In this document: positions 27,337 to 36,185 of the stretch, in pieces | How positions within the stretch are numbered: position 1 is the first letter of the stretch | How the letters are laid out: each line of letters opens with the position of its first letter | From: Flavobacterium paronense | GTDB lineage: Bacteria; Bacteroidota; Bacteroidia; Flavobacteriales; Flavobacteriaceae | DNA length: 64,000 nt | NCBI RefSeq assembly: GCF_030409795.1 | Contig: NZ_JAUFQN010000019.1 | Location: 2,790,001 to 2,854,000 of the forward strand | Direction of reading: 5' to 3' | The notes under the pieces: model-generated | Seen by the model: the letters and a program-made list of their open reading frames with translations, nothing else | Told to the model about the DNA's origin: nothing | The model's database searches: none | Translations under genes and position numbers: made by a program

Positions 27337-27491
27337 AATTTTTAATTTTTAAATCATGTGGAAACAGAATTACAAAGATGATAATACAAGTATCAACTAT
27401 ATTACACATTTGTGAAAAAAAGTTGCAGAATTCATAGCGTTGTAAAACAATTTACTTGTAAAAAAACAAACGATATTCTTATTTATTTTCC

Positions 27492-27499
27492 TATGTTTG
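27492..27499 (+). promoter_or_regulatory. Candidate -7 box for the 27526 gene
   Basis: TATGTTTG matches the flavobacterial -7 consensus TANNTTTG and lies 27 bases before the chosen ATG. No TTG at proper spacing was found upstream. It supports starting the protein at 27526 rather than at earlier in-frame codons, which would lie upstream of transcription. Confidence 0.4.
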
Positions 27500-27525
27500 A
27501 AATAGCAAACAATGTCTACATAAAA

Positions 27526-28470
27526 ATGAAGTTAAAAATCTCTATTTTAAAGTTTATAGTACTTGTAATAATTCCGATAAAAAGTTATAGTCAAATCGCC
27601 ATTACAAACATTAATGAAATTGCTAAAATAAAAGCAGGGACTACTTTTTTTGCTATGAAAGATCCAACATCTCCAAAAGCATTAGCCTATGTTGATGCCA
27701 TCAAAAAAAACTGGACACTTTCAAAAGTGGAATGCATAAAGTATACTGATGTAGAAAAGAACATTGCAATTAACAATAGCTTTGTTACCATTGGTGCCAA
27801 TATGACCAGTTCCAACAGCACAATGGAGAATACCGATACTAAAATTTACCTTGAACTATGGACAACTAACGGAAATTTTACTTACGACCCAAAAAAGAGA
27901 AAACACTTCAATCAAGCCGATAAAATATCACTCGCGACTATAGAACTTTTTGCTGATTTTACGGCACAAAACTACCCAAGCAGTCTTTATAAAATGGATT
28001 ATGATGCTAATGGTCATCTAGAAAACTGGAGCGCGGGCATCCTTGGTAATTATATCCAACAACTGATGGTATTACTCAATAAAGCTGAACCACGCGAAAC
28101 TAAAACAACATTTTTCAACAAGGAAGACATCAAAAAACTAACATCAGAAACACTATATGTTCCCGATTATGTAATGATTAAGTTTTCGAAAAATGCAGAT
28201 GATGAAAGCAAAATATTTGAAACCAAAGAAATCTTTGAAGGTTACAATCTGAAATACAAGCTTCTTCCTTTGTTGGAACTTAACGATAAAATCCTAAATA
28301 ATCCGACACCAATCTACTACTTGCTATTCATCAAAAACGTTAATGAAAAGTTCATAACTGTCACCAATTCTAAAACCGGAGAAATTGTCTACTCTGAGTA
28401 TTCGAGTTCGCCATCCAACTTTAAACCGAGCGACATGAAAGACATACAGAAAGCTATCCAGAAAAAATAA
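27526..28470 (+). CDS. Secreted protein of unknown function
   Basis: The ATG at 27526 opens a typical signal peptide (KLKISILKFIVLVIIPIKSYSQ) and gives a 314-residue protein; the same frame stays open upstream but without signal features and across a likely -7 promoter box. After cleavage the protein has no membrane segment or known motif that I can name. It is mixed alpha/beta in character, with repeated short hydrophobic strands and a lysine-rich C-terminus. It converges with the L,D-transpeptidase gene, leaving only five bases between the two stops. Function unknown. Confidence 0.75.
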   Translation: MKLKISILKFIVLVIIPIKSYSQIAITNINEIAKIKAGTTFFAMKDPTSPKALAYVDAIKKNWTLSKVECIKYTDVEKNIAINNSFVTIGANMTSSNSTMENTDTKIYLELWTTNGNFTYDPKKRKHFNQADKISLATIELFADFTAQNYPSSLYKMDYDANGHLENWSAGILGNYIQQLMVLLNKAEPRETKTTFFNKEDIKKLTSETLYVPDYVMIKFSKNADDESKIFETKEIFEGYNLKYKLLPLLELNDKILNNPTPIYYLLFIKNVNEKFITVTNSKTGEIVYSEYSSSPSNFKPSDMKDIQKAIQKK

Positions 28471-28475
28471 AACAA

Positions 28476-30056
28476 CTATTCTTCAACTAACATTGCCGCC
28501 AATCGTTCATCTCTTTGGTAAATGTCTTTATAAAAATTGATGTTGCCATCATCATCAACCCAAGCAGTAAAATATCCAATATAAACGGGGATTTTATTTT
28601 TAAGTGTGTACCAAGATTCTTTCCTCTTATTCATAGCCTCATCTATTTTCTCTGGCGTCCAATTAGGATCTCCTTCCAAAATTAAATTGGCTAATTCTTT
28701 AGGTTTTTCTACTCGGATACAACCGTGACTAAAGGCCCTTTTCTCTTCATTAAACAACCACTTTGATGGAGTGTCGTGCAAATAAATATTATTATTGTTA
28801 GGAAATAGAAACTTTACCAAACCTAAAGAATTGTCATCACCCGGTCTCTGTCTTACATTCCCCTTATGCCATTCCATATTATGTTTCGACAAATACCTTT
28901 TGTTTTTTTTAATTGCAGGAAGTATTTCTTTTATTAAGATGCTCTTAGGTACATTCCAATAAGGGCTGAACACAATGTAACTCATCATGCCGCTAAAGAT
29001 TACCGTCTTATTTAAAGCCGTTCCAACCACTACATTAGACTCCAATGCAACCTTACCTTCTTTAAAATAGGTTAACTTATAGGAAGGAATATTAACTACA
29101 ATAAATTCTTTGGCTTTGCTAATATCTGTAGAAATCCATCGGCAACGTTCCATATTCACAATAATGCTTTTGATTCGATTGCTAATTGGCACATTCATTT
29201 CGTTTATATGCTTTGGCAAAATAGTTTTATCTAAAGTAAACCCATTTCGTTTCTTGTATTTCAAAACCGCTTGTTGGAGTGCATTGCCATAAACTCTCTT
29301 ACCAGAATCAACATCAATGTCTCCTGTTAAAAACAATCTAGTTCTGATTTTAGCCACAACATCAGAACTGTCGCCCGGTTTTATTGCCACAAAATCGGAA
29401 GGAACAGCAATCGAATCCCAACCGCCTTTTTGTTCAATATCACGATATCTTTTTAGTACTGTTTTGAGCTTGTAGTATTGCTCAATATGCTGTTCCTTTT
29501 TGTCAATAAATTTTGGATTAACCAACAAAGAATCTAAATAGGTTACATAGGATTGCTTTTCTCGAGGTAAATACCATTCAAGCTCATTGGATTTTGTGTC
29601 GTCAATTCCCTGTAACACCTTATTTGTATAATAGAAATAATAGTTAGATAAAAACAGCTCTACTTCAATATCCGGTTTTGCAGAAGTTTTTTGAAACAAG
29701 GGATCAAGTGTTTCTTTATAAGGCACTTTGCTAATTACTCCGTCTTCAAAAAGATTATTTATTTTATTAAAAATGACCTCTGCTGTTTCTTTTCTGCCTT
29801 CCTTATCATACCAAATAAAATCATAGTTGCTTTTTTGGTATAACGAAATCACTTGTTTTTTATACAAAATCAATTTAGGATATTTAGCATAAAAAGTTTC
29901 CACTAATGTACTATCAAAAGACAATGAAAAGGTTTCCCTCTTCTTTTTGACAGCAGCAATTTCTTTACTATCCTTGTTAACACAATTCCAACTGGTCAGA
30001 GAAATACTCACCACAAAAAGTATCAGTAAAAGTCCGTAAACCCAAGTGTTTTTCAT
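28476..30056 (-). CDS. L,D-transpeptidase, YcbB/LdtD-like, membrane anchored
   Basis: The enzyme belongs to the YkuD family, which makes 3-3 crosslinks in peptidoglycan or attaches proteins to it. The catalytic motif is AFSHGCIRVEKP, with the upstream His in NIYLHDTPSK. A peptidoglycan-binding-like helical region (GDSSDVVAKIRTRLFLTGD) precedes it, as in E. coli YcbB. The start at 30056 (KNTWVYGLLLILFVVSIS) gives 526 residues and puts the membrane segment right at the N-terminus; an in-frame ATG ten codons upstream (30086) is an alternative. It should act in the periplasm, anchored to the inner membrane. Confidence 0.9.
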   Translation of the reverse strand: MKNTWVYGLLLILFVVSISLTSWNCVNKDSKEIAAVKKKRETFSLSFDSTLVETFYAKYPKLILYKKQVISLYQKSNYDFIWYDKEGRKETAEVIFNKINNLFEDGVISKVPYKETLDPLFQKTSAKPDIEVELFLSNYYFYYTNKVLQGIDDTKSNELEWYLPREKQSYVTYLDSLLVNPKFIDKKEQHIEQYYKLKTVLKRYRDIEQKGGWDSIAVPSDFVAIKPGDSSDVVAKIRTRLFLTGDIDVDSGKRVYGNALQQAVLKYKKRNGFTLDKTILPKHINEMNVPISNRIKSIIVNMERCRWISTDISKAKEFIVVNIPSYKLTYFKEGKVALESNVVVGTALNKTVIFSGMMSYIVFSPYWNVPKSILIKEILPAIKKNKRYLSKHNMEWHKGNVRQRPGDDNSLGLVKFLFPNNNNIYLHDTPSKWLFNEEKRAFSHGCIRVEKPKELANLILEGDPNWTPEKIDEAMNKRKESWYTLKNKIPVYIGYFTAWVDDDGNINFYKDIYQRDERLAAMLVEE

Positions 30057-30178
30057 TAACCCTTTATTTAATTCATAAAAATACAAAAAACTAATCGCAT
30101 ACTATAACATTCATAAATACTATATTTACTTTACAGTTTCGAAATGCAATGATAAACTAAACTAACAAAGCAATCCTT

Positions 30179-30679
30179 ATGAAAAAAATACTTCTTTTTA
30201 TACTATTCCCATTTTTGGTTACCAATGTTTATGCACAAGATACCCTCAAGGCACAAATCAACATAACACTTGACTCATGGCATAAAGCTGCTGCTGAAGC
30301 TAATTATAAAAACTACTTCGATGCCTTTGAAGATGATGCGGTCTTTATTGGAACTGATGCAACAGAGAATTGGAATAAATCGGCTTTTCAGGCGTATGCC
30401 AAACCTTATTTTGACAAAGGAAAAGCATGGAGTTTTACCGCTTTGGAGAGACATATCTACTTTAGTGCAGACAAAAAAACAGCTTGGTTTGACGAATTAC
30501 TTGATACTCAAATGAAAATCTGTAGAGGTTCCGGAGTGCTTGTCTTTATTAAAAATCAATGGAAAATAAAACAGTATGTCTTATCAATGACAATTCCAAA
30601 TGACAACTCAGATGAAGTTATAAAAACAAAAGCACCTATAGAAGATGCTTTGATCACTGTTTTGAAAGGCAGAAAATAA
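30179..30679 (+). CDS. Secreted SnoaL/NTF2-like domain protein
   Basis: The 166-residue protein has a signal peptide (KKILLFILFPFLVTNVYAQ) followed by one NTF2/SnoaL-like alpha+beta barrel, judged by the pattern LDSWHKAAAEANYKNYFDAF, then DAVFIGTDATENW and WKIKQYVLSM. Such domains bind small ligands or act as light enzymes, and many remain uncharacterised in Bacteroidota. The neighbours are convergent or divergent single genes and add little. No catalytic residues can be assigned. Confidence 0.75.
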   Translation: MKKILLFILFPFLVTNVYAQDTLKAQINITLDSWHKAAAEANYKNYFDAFEDDAVFIGTDATENWNKSAFQAYAKPYFDKGKAWSFTALERHIYFSADKKTAWFDELLDTQMKICRGSGVLVFIKNQWKIKQYVLSMTIPNDNSDEVIKTKAPIEDALITVLKGRK

Positions 30680-30683
30680 TTTA

Positions 30684-31619
30684 TTATAAATGTTCTAACA
30701 TCTCTTTAGTCATAGAAGCTAAATCAAATTTGTGTTTCCAATTCCAATCTTTTCTTGCCATACTATCATCTATAGATGCTGGCCAACTATCTGCAATCTT
30801 TTGACGGAAATCAGGTTTGTATGAAATGGTAAATTCTGGAATATGTTTTTTAATTTCGGCGGCAATTTCAGCTGGTGTAAAACTTATCCCAGACAAATTA
30901 TAGGAAGATCGTATTTTAATTAATTCACTTGGTGCTTGCATAATTTCAATCGTTGCTCGAATCGCGTCATCCATATACATCATTGGCAAAGCGGTTTGTT
31001 CAGAAAGGAAGCATTCATACTTACCTTCTTTCAATGCTTTGTGATAAATATCAACCGCGTAATCAGTGGTTCCGCCACCGGGTTCGGTCGACCAGCTAAT
31101 AAGCCCAGGATAACGAATACTTCGTACATCAACGCCATAAATATGATGGTAATATTCACACCATCTTTCCCCTGTTTGCTTACTAATTCCGTAAACAGTC
31201 GTGGGTTCCATTATGGTATATTGTGGTGTGTTGTCTTTTGGTGTTGTTGGTCCAAAAACGGCAATACTCGATGGCCAGAATATTTTTTTAATCTTTTTTG
31301 CTTTCGCCAGATTCAAAACGTGAAACAACGAATTCATATTCAAATCCCAAGCAAAGGCAGGGTTTTTTTCTGCCGTTGCCGAAAGCAAAGCTGCCATTAA
31401 ATAAACATCTGTAATTTGATATTGCTCAATTAAATGCTCAATTTGGTTGTAATCTAAAGCATTGACAACCTCAAAAATACCTTTGTTAACAATATCGTTA
31501 TTGAGTTTTCTAATATCCGAAGCAATAACATTATCGTTGCCATAAAGGCTTCTTAGCTTATGCGTAAGCTCGGTTCCTATTTGTCCGCATGCGCCAATGA
31601 TTAGAATTTTTGTACTCAT
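30684..31619 (-). CDS. tdh: L-threonine 3-dehydrogenase, SDR (GalE-like) type
   Basis: The 311-residue NAD-dependent enzyme oxidises L-threonine to 2-amino-3-oxobutyrate. It has the extended-SDR NAD motif GACGQIGTEL and the catalytic YGISK (Tyr and Lys) with Ser in PSSIAVFGP. The sequence closely resembles, from memory, the characterised threonine dehydrogenase of Flavobacterium frigidimaris, including the LLSATAEKNPAFAWDLNMNS region and the C-terminal SWPASIDDS segment. A generic sugar-nucleotide epimerase is thereby unlikely. The gene appears monocistronic, with its own -7 box. The partner ligase kbl is not in the window. Confidence 0.92.
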   Translation of the reverse strand: MSTKILIIGACGQIGTELTHKLRSLYGNDNVIASDIRKLNNDIVNKGIFEVVNALDYNQIEHLIEQYQITDVYLMAALLSATAEKNPAFAWDLNMNSLFHVLNLAKAKKIKKIFWPSSIAVFGPTTPKDNTPQYTIMEPTTVYGISKQTGERWCEYYHHIYGVDVRSIRYPGLISWSTEPGGGTTDYAVDIYHKALKEGKYECFLSEQTALPMMYMDDAIRATIEIMQAPSELIKIRSSYNLSGISFTPAEIAAEIKKHIPEFTISYKPDFRQKIADSWPASIDDSMARKDWNWKHKFDLASMTKEMLEHL

Positions 31620-31641
31620 GTAGTGTTGCCTTTTAATATCA

Positions 31642-31649
31642 CAAATATA
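31642..31649 (-). promoter_or_regulatory. Candidate -7 box for tdh
   Basis: On the minus strand the sequence reads TATATTTG, a full match to TANNTTTG, 23 bases before the tdh ATG. No TTG was found at 17-23 bases upstream, so the -33 element is uncertain. Confidence 0.45.
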
Positions 31650-31741
31650 CCGTTTTTAAGAAACCTAACTTCTGTAAAAAGACAGCTTTCTTTTTAATAA
31701 AATTATAATCCCTTTAACTACTTCATACTAAAGTTTCCTTT

Positions 31742-31757
31742 TACCTTTGTACCTTTG
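31742..31757 (+). promoter_or_regulatory. Tandem -7 boxes before the 31776 lipoprotein gene
   Basis: TACCTTTG occurs twice without a gap (31742-31749 and 31750-31757), and each copy matches TANNTTTG. The ATG at 31776 follows by 18 bases, the right place for a start site. A -33 TTG is not evident. Confidence 0.45.
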
Positions 31758-31775
31758 TGACTTTAACGCCTATTC

Positions 31776-32363
31776 ATGAAATTATTTTTTTCAACTTTGT
31801 TATTGGTATTCCTTTGTTCTTGCCAAGAAGATCCAAAAGCTCGTGCCTTAGAACAAGAAAAAGAGACACAAAAAAGAGAAGTTATATTTACCAATATCAA
31901 CAAAGGTTGGAATTTTAACTCACAACCTACGAATGAAACTTCCAAAGAATTAACAACTTATTGGTCGGAGTGGCGCGTATTTCTTAACGAGTTAGGGCAA
32001 AAACCTAAAAGTAGTATTGGCGCTTTTCAGCAAAAAGCCAAAACACTTTCTAAAAGAGCACTGGAGTTGAATATTAATATCCCTTTTCAATATAATTTAC
32101 CTGAAGTAAAAAGTAGAATTGCCGTTGTCACAACAAAAATCAATGCTATAAATCTATACATTCATTTAAATCAAATTCCCGATAAAAAAATAGTGCAATT
32201 AGTGCAGGAAGTCAATACCGAAGTAGCTTCATTACAAGCACAATTCAACGAAATCAAGGCAAAAAGCGAAATCAAAATCGAAGATGGCGAAGGCGATATG
32301 ATACGAATGTTAGATACAACGAGAGCTATTCCGACCAATCCTGTTCCAAAAATCATAAAATAA
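31776..32363 (+). CDS. Lipoprotein of unknown function, helical
   Basis: The 195-residue protein begins with a lipoprotein signal (KLFFSTLLLVFLCSC, Cys near residue 16), so it should be lipid anchored. The remainder is highly charged and helical, with long stretches rich in Lys, Glu and Gln (for example 20-60 and 100-165), suggesting a bundle or coiled coil. It ends four bases before the mfd start, so it may be co-transcribed with mfd, although no functional link is obvious. No family is recognised. Confidence 0.75.
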   Translation: MKLFFSTLLLVFLCSCQEDPKARALEQEKETQKREVIFTNINKGWNFNSQPTNETSKELTTYWSEWRVFLNELGQKPKSSIGAFQQKAKTLSKRALELNINIPFQYNLPEVKSRIAVVTTKINAINLYIHLNQIPDKKIVQLVQEVNTEVASLQAQFNEIKAKSEIKIEDGEGDMIRMLDTTRAIPTNPVPKIIK

Positions 32364-32366
32364 GTT

Positions 32367-35300
32367 TTGAGTTTAGCTTCATTATACAACAGTTATCTTC
32401 ATTCGACAAAAGTCAAACAAATAACGGATACACTTGAAAATCCTTTAACCAAAATACAGTTAAACGGACTTTTAGGTTCTTCGTTCTCGTTCGTATTTCA
32501 GGCTATTTTCAAACAAAGCGACAAACCTTTTCTCTTAATTTTTAACGAAAAAGAAGAAGCTGCCTATTATTTAAACGATTTAGAACAGATGGTTGGTGCC
32601 AATGACGTGCTGTTTTATCCAAGTTCGTATCGTCGTCCCTATCAAATTGAAGAGACCGATAATGCTAATGTTTTATTGCGTTCTGAAGTTTTAAACCGAA
32701 TTAATTCGCGCAAAAAACCAGCTGTAATTGTTACGTATCCCGAAGCGCTTTTTGAAAAAGTAGTTACCCGAAAAGAACTCGAAAAAAATACCTTAAAAAT
32801 TGCTGTTGGCGAAACCGTTACCATTGATTTTATCAACGAAGTTTTGTTTGAATACGATTTCAAGCGTGTTGATTTTATTACCGAACCCGGTGAATTTTCG
32901 GTTCGTGGTGGAATTCTGGATGTGTTTTCTTTTTCGAATGACAATCCGTATCGAATAGAGTTTTTTGGAAATGAAGTGGAAAGCATACGAACCTTTGATG
33001 TAGGAACGCAGCTTTCATTAGAAAAACAAACCAAGATTACCATTATTCCCAATCTGGAGAATAAATTCGTTCAGGAAAATCGCGAAAGTTTCTTAGATTA
33101 TATAAGTGACAAAACGGTTTTATGTATCGAAAACACGGAGTTTCTGACTTCGCAATTAGACAAACTTTTCGGCAAAGCCATTGAAACTTTTGATAAACTT
33201 TCAAAAGATGTCAAACACGCTGCTCCAGAACATTTGTTTCTAAATCAGGAAACATTTTTGCGCAAAGCTTTGGATTTTTCCATCATCGAATTATATACTA
33301 AACCGTTATTCAAAATCGCAAAATCTTTTGAATTTCACATACAACCTCAACCTTCTTTCAACAAGCAATTTGATTTGTTATTGAATAATTTGAGCGACAA
33401 TCATTTTAATGGTTATACTAACTATTTGTTTTGTTCAAATGAAGGACAAGCCAATCGTTTTCATGATATTTTTGAAAGTATCGATGAAGAAAATCATGAG
33501 AATGTCCGCAAGCAATATCATACTATTGTTTCGTCTTTGTATCAAGGTTTCATTGATGAAGAAAATCAAATTACCTGCTACACCGACCATCAGATTTTTG
33601 AGCGCTATCATAAATTCAATATCAAGAATGGTTATTCTAAAAAGCAGACGCTTACACTAAAAGAACTGAATTCGTTGTCGGTTGGCGATTATGTAACACA
33701 CATCGATCACGGAATTGGAAGGTTTGGTGGATTGCAAAAAATACAAGTCGAAGGCAAAACGCAGGAAGCAATAAAGTTGGCTTACGCCGATAACGACATC
33801 GTGTATGTGAGCATTCATTCGCTCCACAAAATTTCGAAATATACCGGAAAAGACGGAACGCCGCCAAAGATTTACAAACTGGGATCAAATGCCTGGAAAA
33901 CTTTAAAGCAAAAGACCAAAGCGCGTGTCAAACACATTGCGTTTAACCTGATTCAGCTTTATGCGAAACGCCGTTTAGAAAAAGGTTTTGCCTGCGCACC
34001 CGATAGCTATCTGCAAAAAGAATTGGAAAGTTCCTTTATTTACGAAGATACACCCGACCAAATTACAGCCACGCAAGACGTCAAAGCCGATATGGAAAAA
34101 GACCGCCCGATGGACCGATTGGTTTGTGGTGATGTAGGTTTCGGGAAAACGGAAGTCGCTATTCGTGCCGCTTTTAAAGCGGTTGATAACAGCAAACAAG
34201 TTGCGATTTTAGTTCCAACCACAATTTTGGCGTACCAACATTACCGGACATTTACAGAAAGATTAAAAGACATGCCGGTCAATATTGGCTATTTAAATCG
34301 TTTCAGAACAGCCAAACAAAAAGCAAAAACCATAGAAGATTTAGCTTCGGGAAAATTAGATATTCTGATTGGAACGCATCAATTAGTTAGCAAAAATGTA
34401 GTCTTCAAAGATTTAGGTTTATTGATTGTGGATGAGGAACAAAAGTTTGGTGTAAACGTAAAAGACAAACTAAAAACCATTGCGGCCAATGTTGACACAC
34501 TGACTTTAACTGCAACGCCAATTCCGAGAACCTTACAGTTTTCATTAATGGCAGCACGTGATTTATCCGTAATTACTACGGCTCCGCCAAACAGATATCC
34601 AATTGAATCAAAGGTTGTTGGTTTTAGCGAAGAATTAATTCGCGATGCGATTTCATATGAAATTCAACGTAACGGACAGGTTTTCTTCATCAATAACCGA
34701 ATCGAAAACATCAAGGAAATTGCCGGAATGATTCAGCGATTGGTTCCCGATGCCAGAGTCGGAATTGGTCACGGACAAATGGAAGGCAACAAGCTTGAGG
34801 AATTAATGCTCGGTTTTATGAATGGCGAATTCGATGTTTTGGTTGCCACAACTATTATCGAAAGTGGCTTAGATGTGCCCAATGCGAACACGATTTTCAT
34901 CAACAACGCCAATAATTTTGGACTGTCTGATTTGCATCAAATGCGTGGTCGTGTGGGTCGAAGCAATAAGAAAGCATTCTGTTATTTTATTTGTCCACCG
35001 TATTCGGTGATGACTGACGATGCCCGGAAACGTATTCAGGCTTTGGAGCAATTCAGTGAATTAGGAAGCGGTTTCAACATTGCAATGAAAGATTTGGAAA
35101 TTCGTGGCGCCGGAGATTTATTGGGTGGGGAACAAAGCGGTTTCATCAATGAAATAGGGTTTGAAACCTATCAAAAAATCATGAACGAAGCCATTGAAGA
35201 GTTGAAAGAAAACGAATTCAAGGAACTTTACGAATCAGAAAATGATGTTGACACCAAAGAATATGTAAAAGAATTACAAATTGATACTGATTTCGAATTG

Positions 35301-35729
35301 TTGTTTCCCGATGAATATATCAACAACATTACGGAGCGTTTGAATTTATACAACGAACTCGGAAACATCAAAGACGAAGCTGGTTTATTGGCTTACGAAA
35401 CAAAACTAATTGACCGATTTGGAGCATTGCCAAAAGAGGCAAAAGCACTTTTGAACAGCATCCGAATAAAATGGATTGCAACCCAGATGGGAATTGAAAA
35501 AATCATCATGAAGCAAGGCAAATTGATTGGTTATTTTGTGGGTGACCAACAATCGGCTTATTATAATTCGAAACAATTTCGACATATGTTACAGTTTGTA
35601 CAACAACATGGCAACATCTGTAAAATGAAAGAGAAAGAAACCAAAAACGGTCTGCGATTACTCATCACTTTTGAAAATGTAAAAACCATAAACAGAGCTT
35701 TAGAGTTTATGGAATTGATGAAAAAATAA
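32367..35729 (+). CDS. mfd: Transcription-repair coupling factor Mfd
   Basis: The 1120-residue ATP-dependent translocase releases stalled RNA polymerase at DNA lesions and recruits UvrA. A UvrB-like N-terminal half (with SFSFVFQAIFK and TEPGEFSVRGGILDVFS) is followed by the polymerase-interacting domain (VGDYVTHIDHGIGRFGG). The RecG-like motor has Walker A GDVGFGKT and the DEEQ box VDEEQKFGV, and the C-terminal TRCF domain is present. The start is a TTG at 32367, giving MSLASLYNSY; no better ATG with conserved sequence is available. Length is normal for the family. Confidence 0.97.
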   Translation: MSLASLYNSYLHSTKVKQITDTLENPLTKIQLNGLLGSSFSFVFQAIFKQSDKPFLLIFNEKEEAAYYLNDLEQMVGANDVLFYPSSYRRPYQIEETDNANVLLRSEVLNRINSRKKPAVIVTYPEALFEKVVTRKELEKNTLKIAVGETVTIDFINEVLFEYDFKRVDFITEPGEFSVRGGILDVFSFSNDNPYRIEFFGNEVESIRTFDVGTQLSLEKQTKITIIPNLENKFVQENRESFLDYISDKTVLCIENTEFLTSQLDKLFGKAIETFDKLSKDVKHAAPEHLFLNQETFLRKALDFSIIELYTKPLFKIAKSFEFHIQPQPSFNKQFDLLLNNLSDNHFNGYTNYLFCSNEGQANRFHDIFESIDEENHENVRKQYHTIVSSLYQGFIDEENQITCYTDHQIFERYHKFNIKNGYSKKQTLTLKELNSLSVGDYVTHIDHGIGRFGGLQKIQVEGKTQEAIKLAYADNDIVYVSIHSLHKISKYTGKDGTPPKIYKLGSNAWKTLKQKTKARVKHIAFNLIQLYAKRRLEKGFACAPDSYLQKELESSFIYEDTPDQITATQDVKADMEKDRPMDRLVCGDVGFGKTEVAIRAAFKAVDNSKQVAILVPTTILAYQHYRTFTERLKDMPVNIGYLNRFRTAKQKAKTIEDLASGKLDILIGTHQLVSKNVVFKDLGLLIVDEEQKFGVNVKDKLKTIAANVDTLTLTATPIPRTLQFSLMAARDLSVITTAPPNRYPIESKVVGFSEELIRDAISYEIQRNGQVFFINNRIENIKEIAGMIQRLVPDARVGIGHGQMEGNKLEELMLGFMNGEFDVLVATTIIESGLDVPNANTIFINNANNFGLSDLHQMRGRVGRSNKKAFCYFICPPYSVMTDDARKRIQALEQFSELGSGFNIAMKDLEIRGAGDLLGGEQSGFINEIGFETYQKIMNEAIEELKENEFKELYESENDVDTKEYVKELQIDTDFELLFPDEYINNITERLNLYNELGNIKDEAGLLAYETKLIDRFGALPKEAKALLNSIRIKWIATQMGIEKIIMKQGKLIGYFVGDQQSAYYNSKQFRHMLQFVQQHGNICKMKEKETKNGLRLLITFENVKTINRALEFMELMKK

Positions 35730-35738
35730 GCTGTTTAC

Positions 35739-36098
35739 TTAAAAATGGTAAAAAGCATCTTCAATATGCTCAATTTTATAAGTTTTGTCTTCTTTGTAAA
35801 TTGCCATTATATCAAAGCGAACCTCAACATCTAGATCATTAGAAATTACATATTCATTTACGGCTTTGACTAAGAGTTGGATTTTCTTTGGTTTTACAAA
35901 ATCTTGAGGTAAACCAAATTCAATACTCGACCTTGTTTTAACTTCTACGATGGCCAAAATATTTTCTTTTTGTGCAATGATATCAACTTCGGCTTTTTGA
36001 AATGTCCAATTGGTTTCCAGAATATCATAGCCGTTTTGCTGTAGAAATTCTACCGCCAATTCTTCACCTAATTTGCCAAGTTCGTTATGCTCTGCCAT
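35739..36098 (-). CDS. YraN/UPF0102-family putative endonuclease
   Basis: The 119-residue protein has the restriction-endonuclease-like UPF0102 fold, with the conserved LGKLGEELAVEFLQQNGY helix start and the catalytic-type motif VDIIAQKENILAIVEVKTR (Asp, Glu-Val-Lys). Length and order match YraN proteins, which are thought to act on Holliday-junction or recombination DNA but have no firm role. It is convergent with mfd, nine bases apart. Confidence 0.88.
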   Translation of the reverse strand: MAEHNELGKLGEELAVEFLQQNGYDILETNWTFQKAEVDIIAQKENILAIVEVKTRSSIEFGLPQDFVKPKKIQLLVKAVNEYVISNDLDVEVRFDIMAIYKEDKTYKIEHIEDAFYHF

Positions 36099-36100
36099 TT

Positions 36101-36185
36101 TTAAGATTGTTAGATTTTAAGATTGTTAGACTTCTTAGATAGCTTTATCCAATAATCTAATTTTCTATGAAGTCTAAGAAGTCTA
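36101..36185. repeat. Direct and inverted repeats between yraN and the S66 peptidase gene
   Basis: TTAAGATTGTTAGA occurs twice in direct orientation (36101-36114 and 36117-36130). Overlapping it, TAGACTTCTTAGA (36127-36139) pairs perfectly with TCTAAGAAGTCTA (36173-36185), and the right arm includes the stop codon of the S66 gene. No T tract follows in either direction. It could act as a weak terminator or mRNA structure between these two minus-strand genes. Confidence 0.6.
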
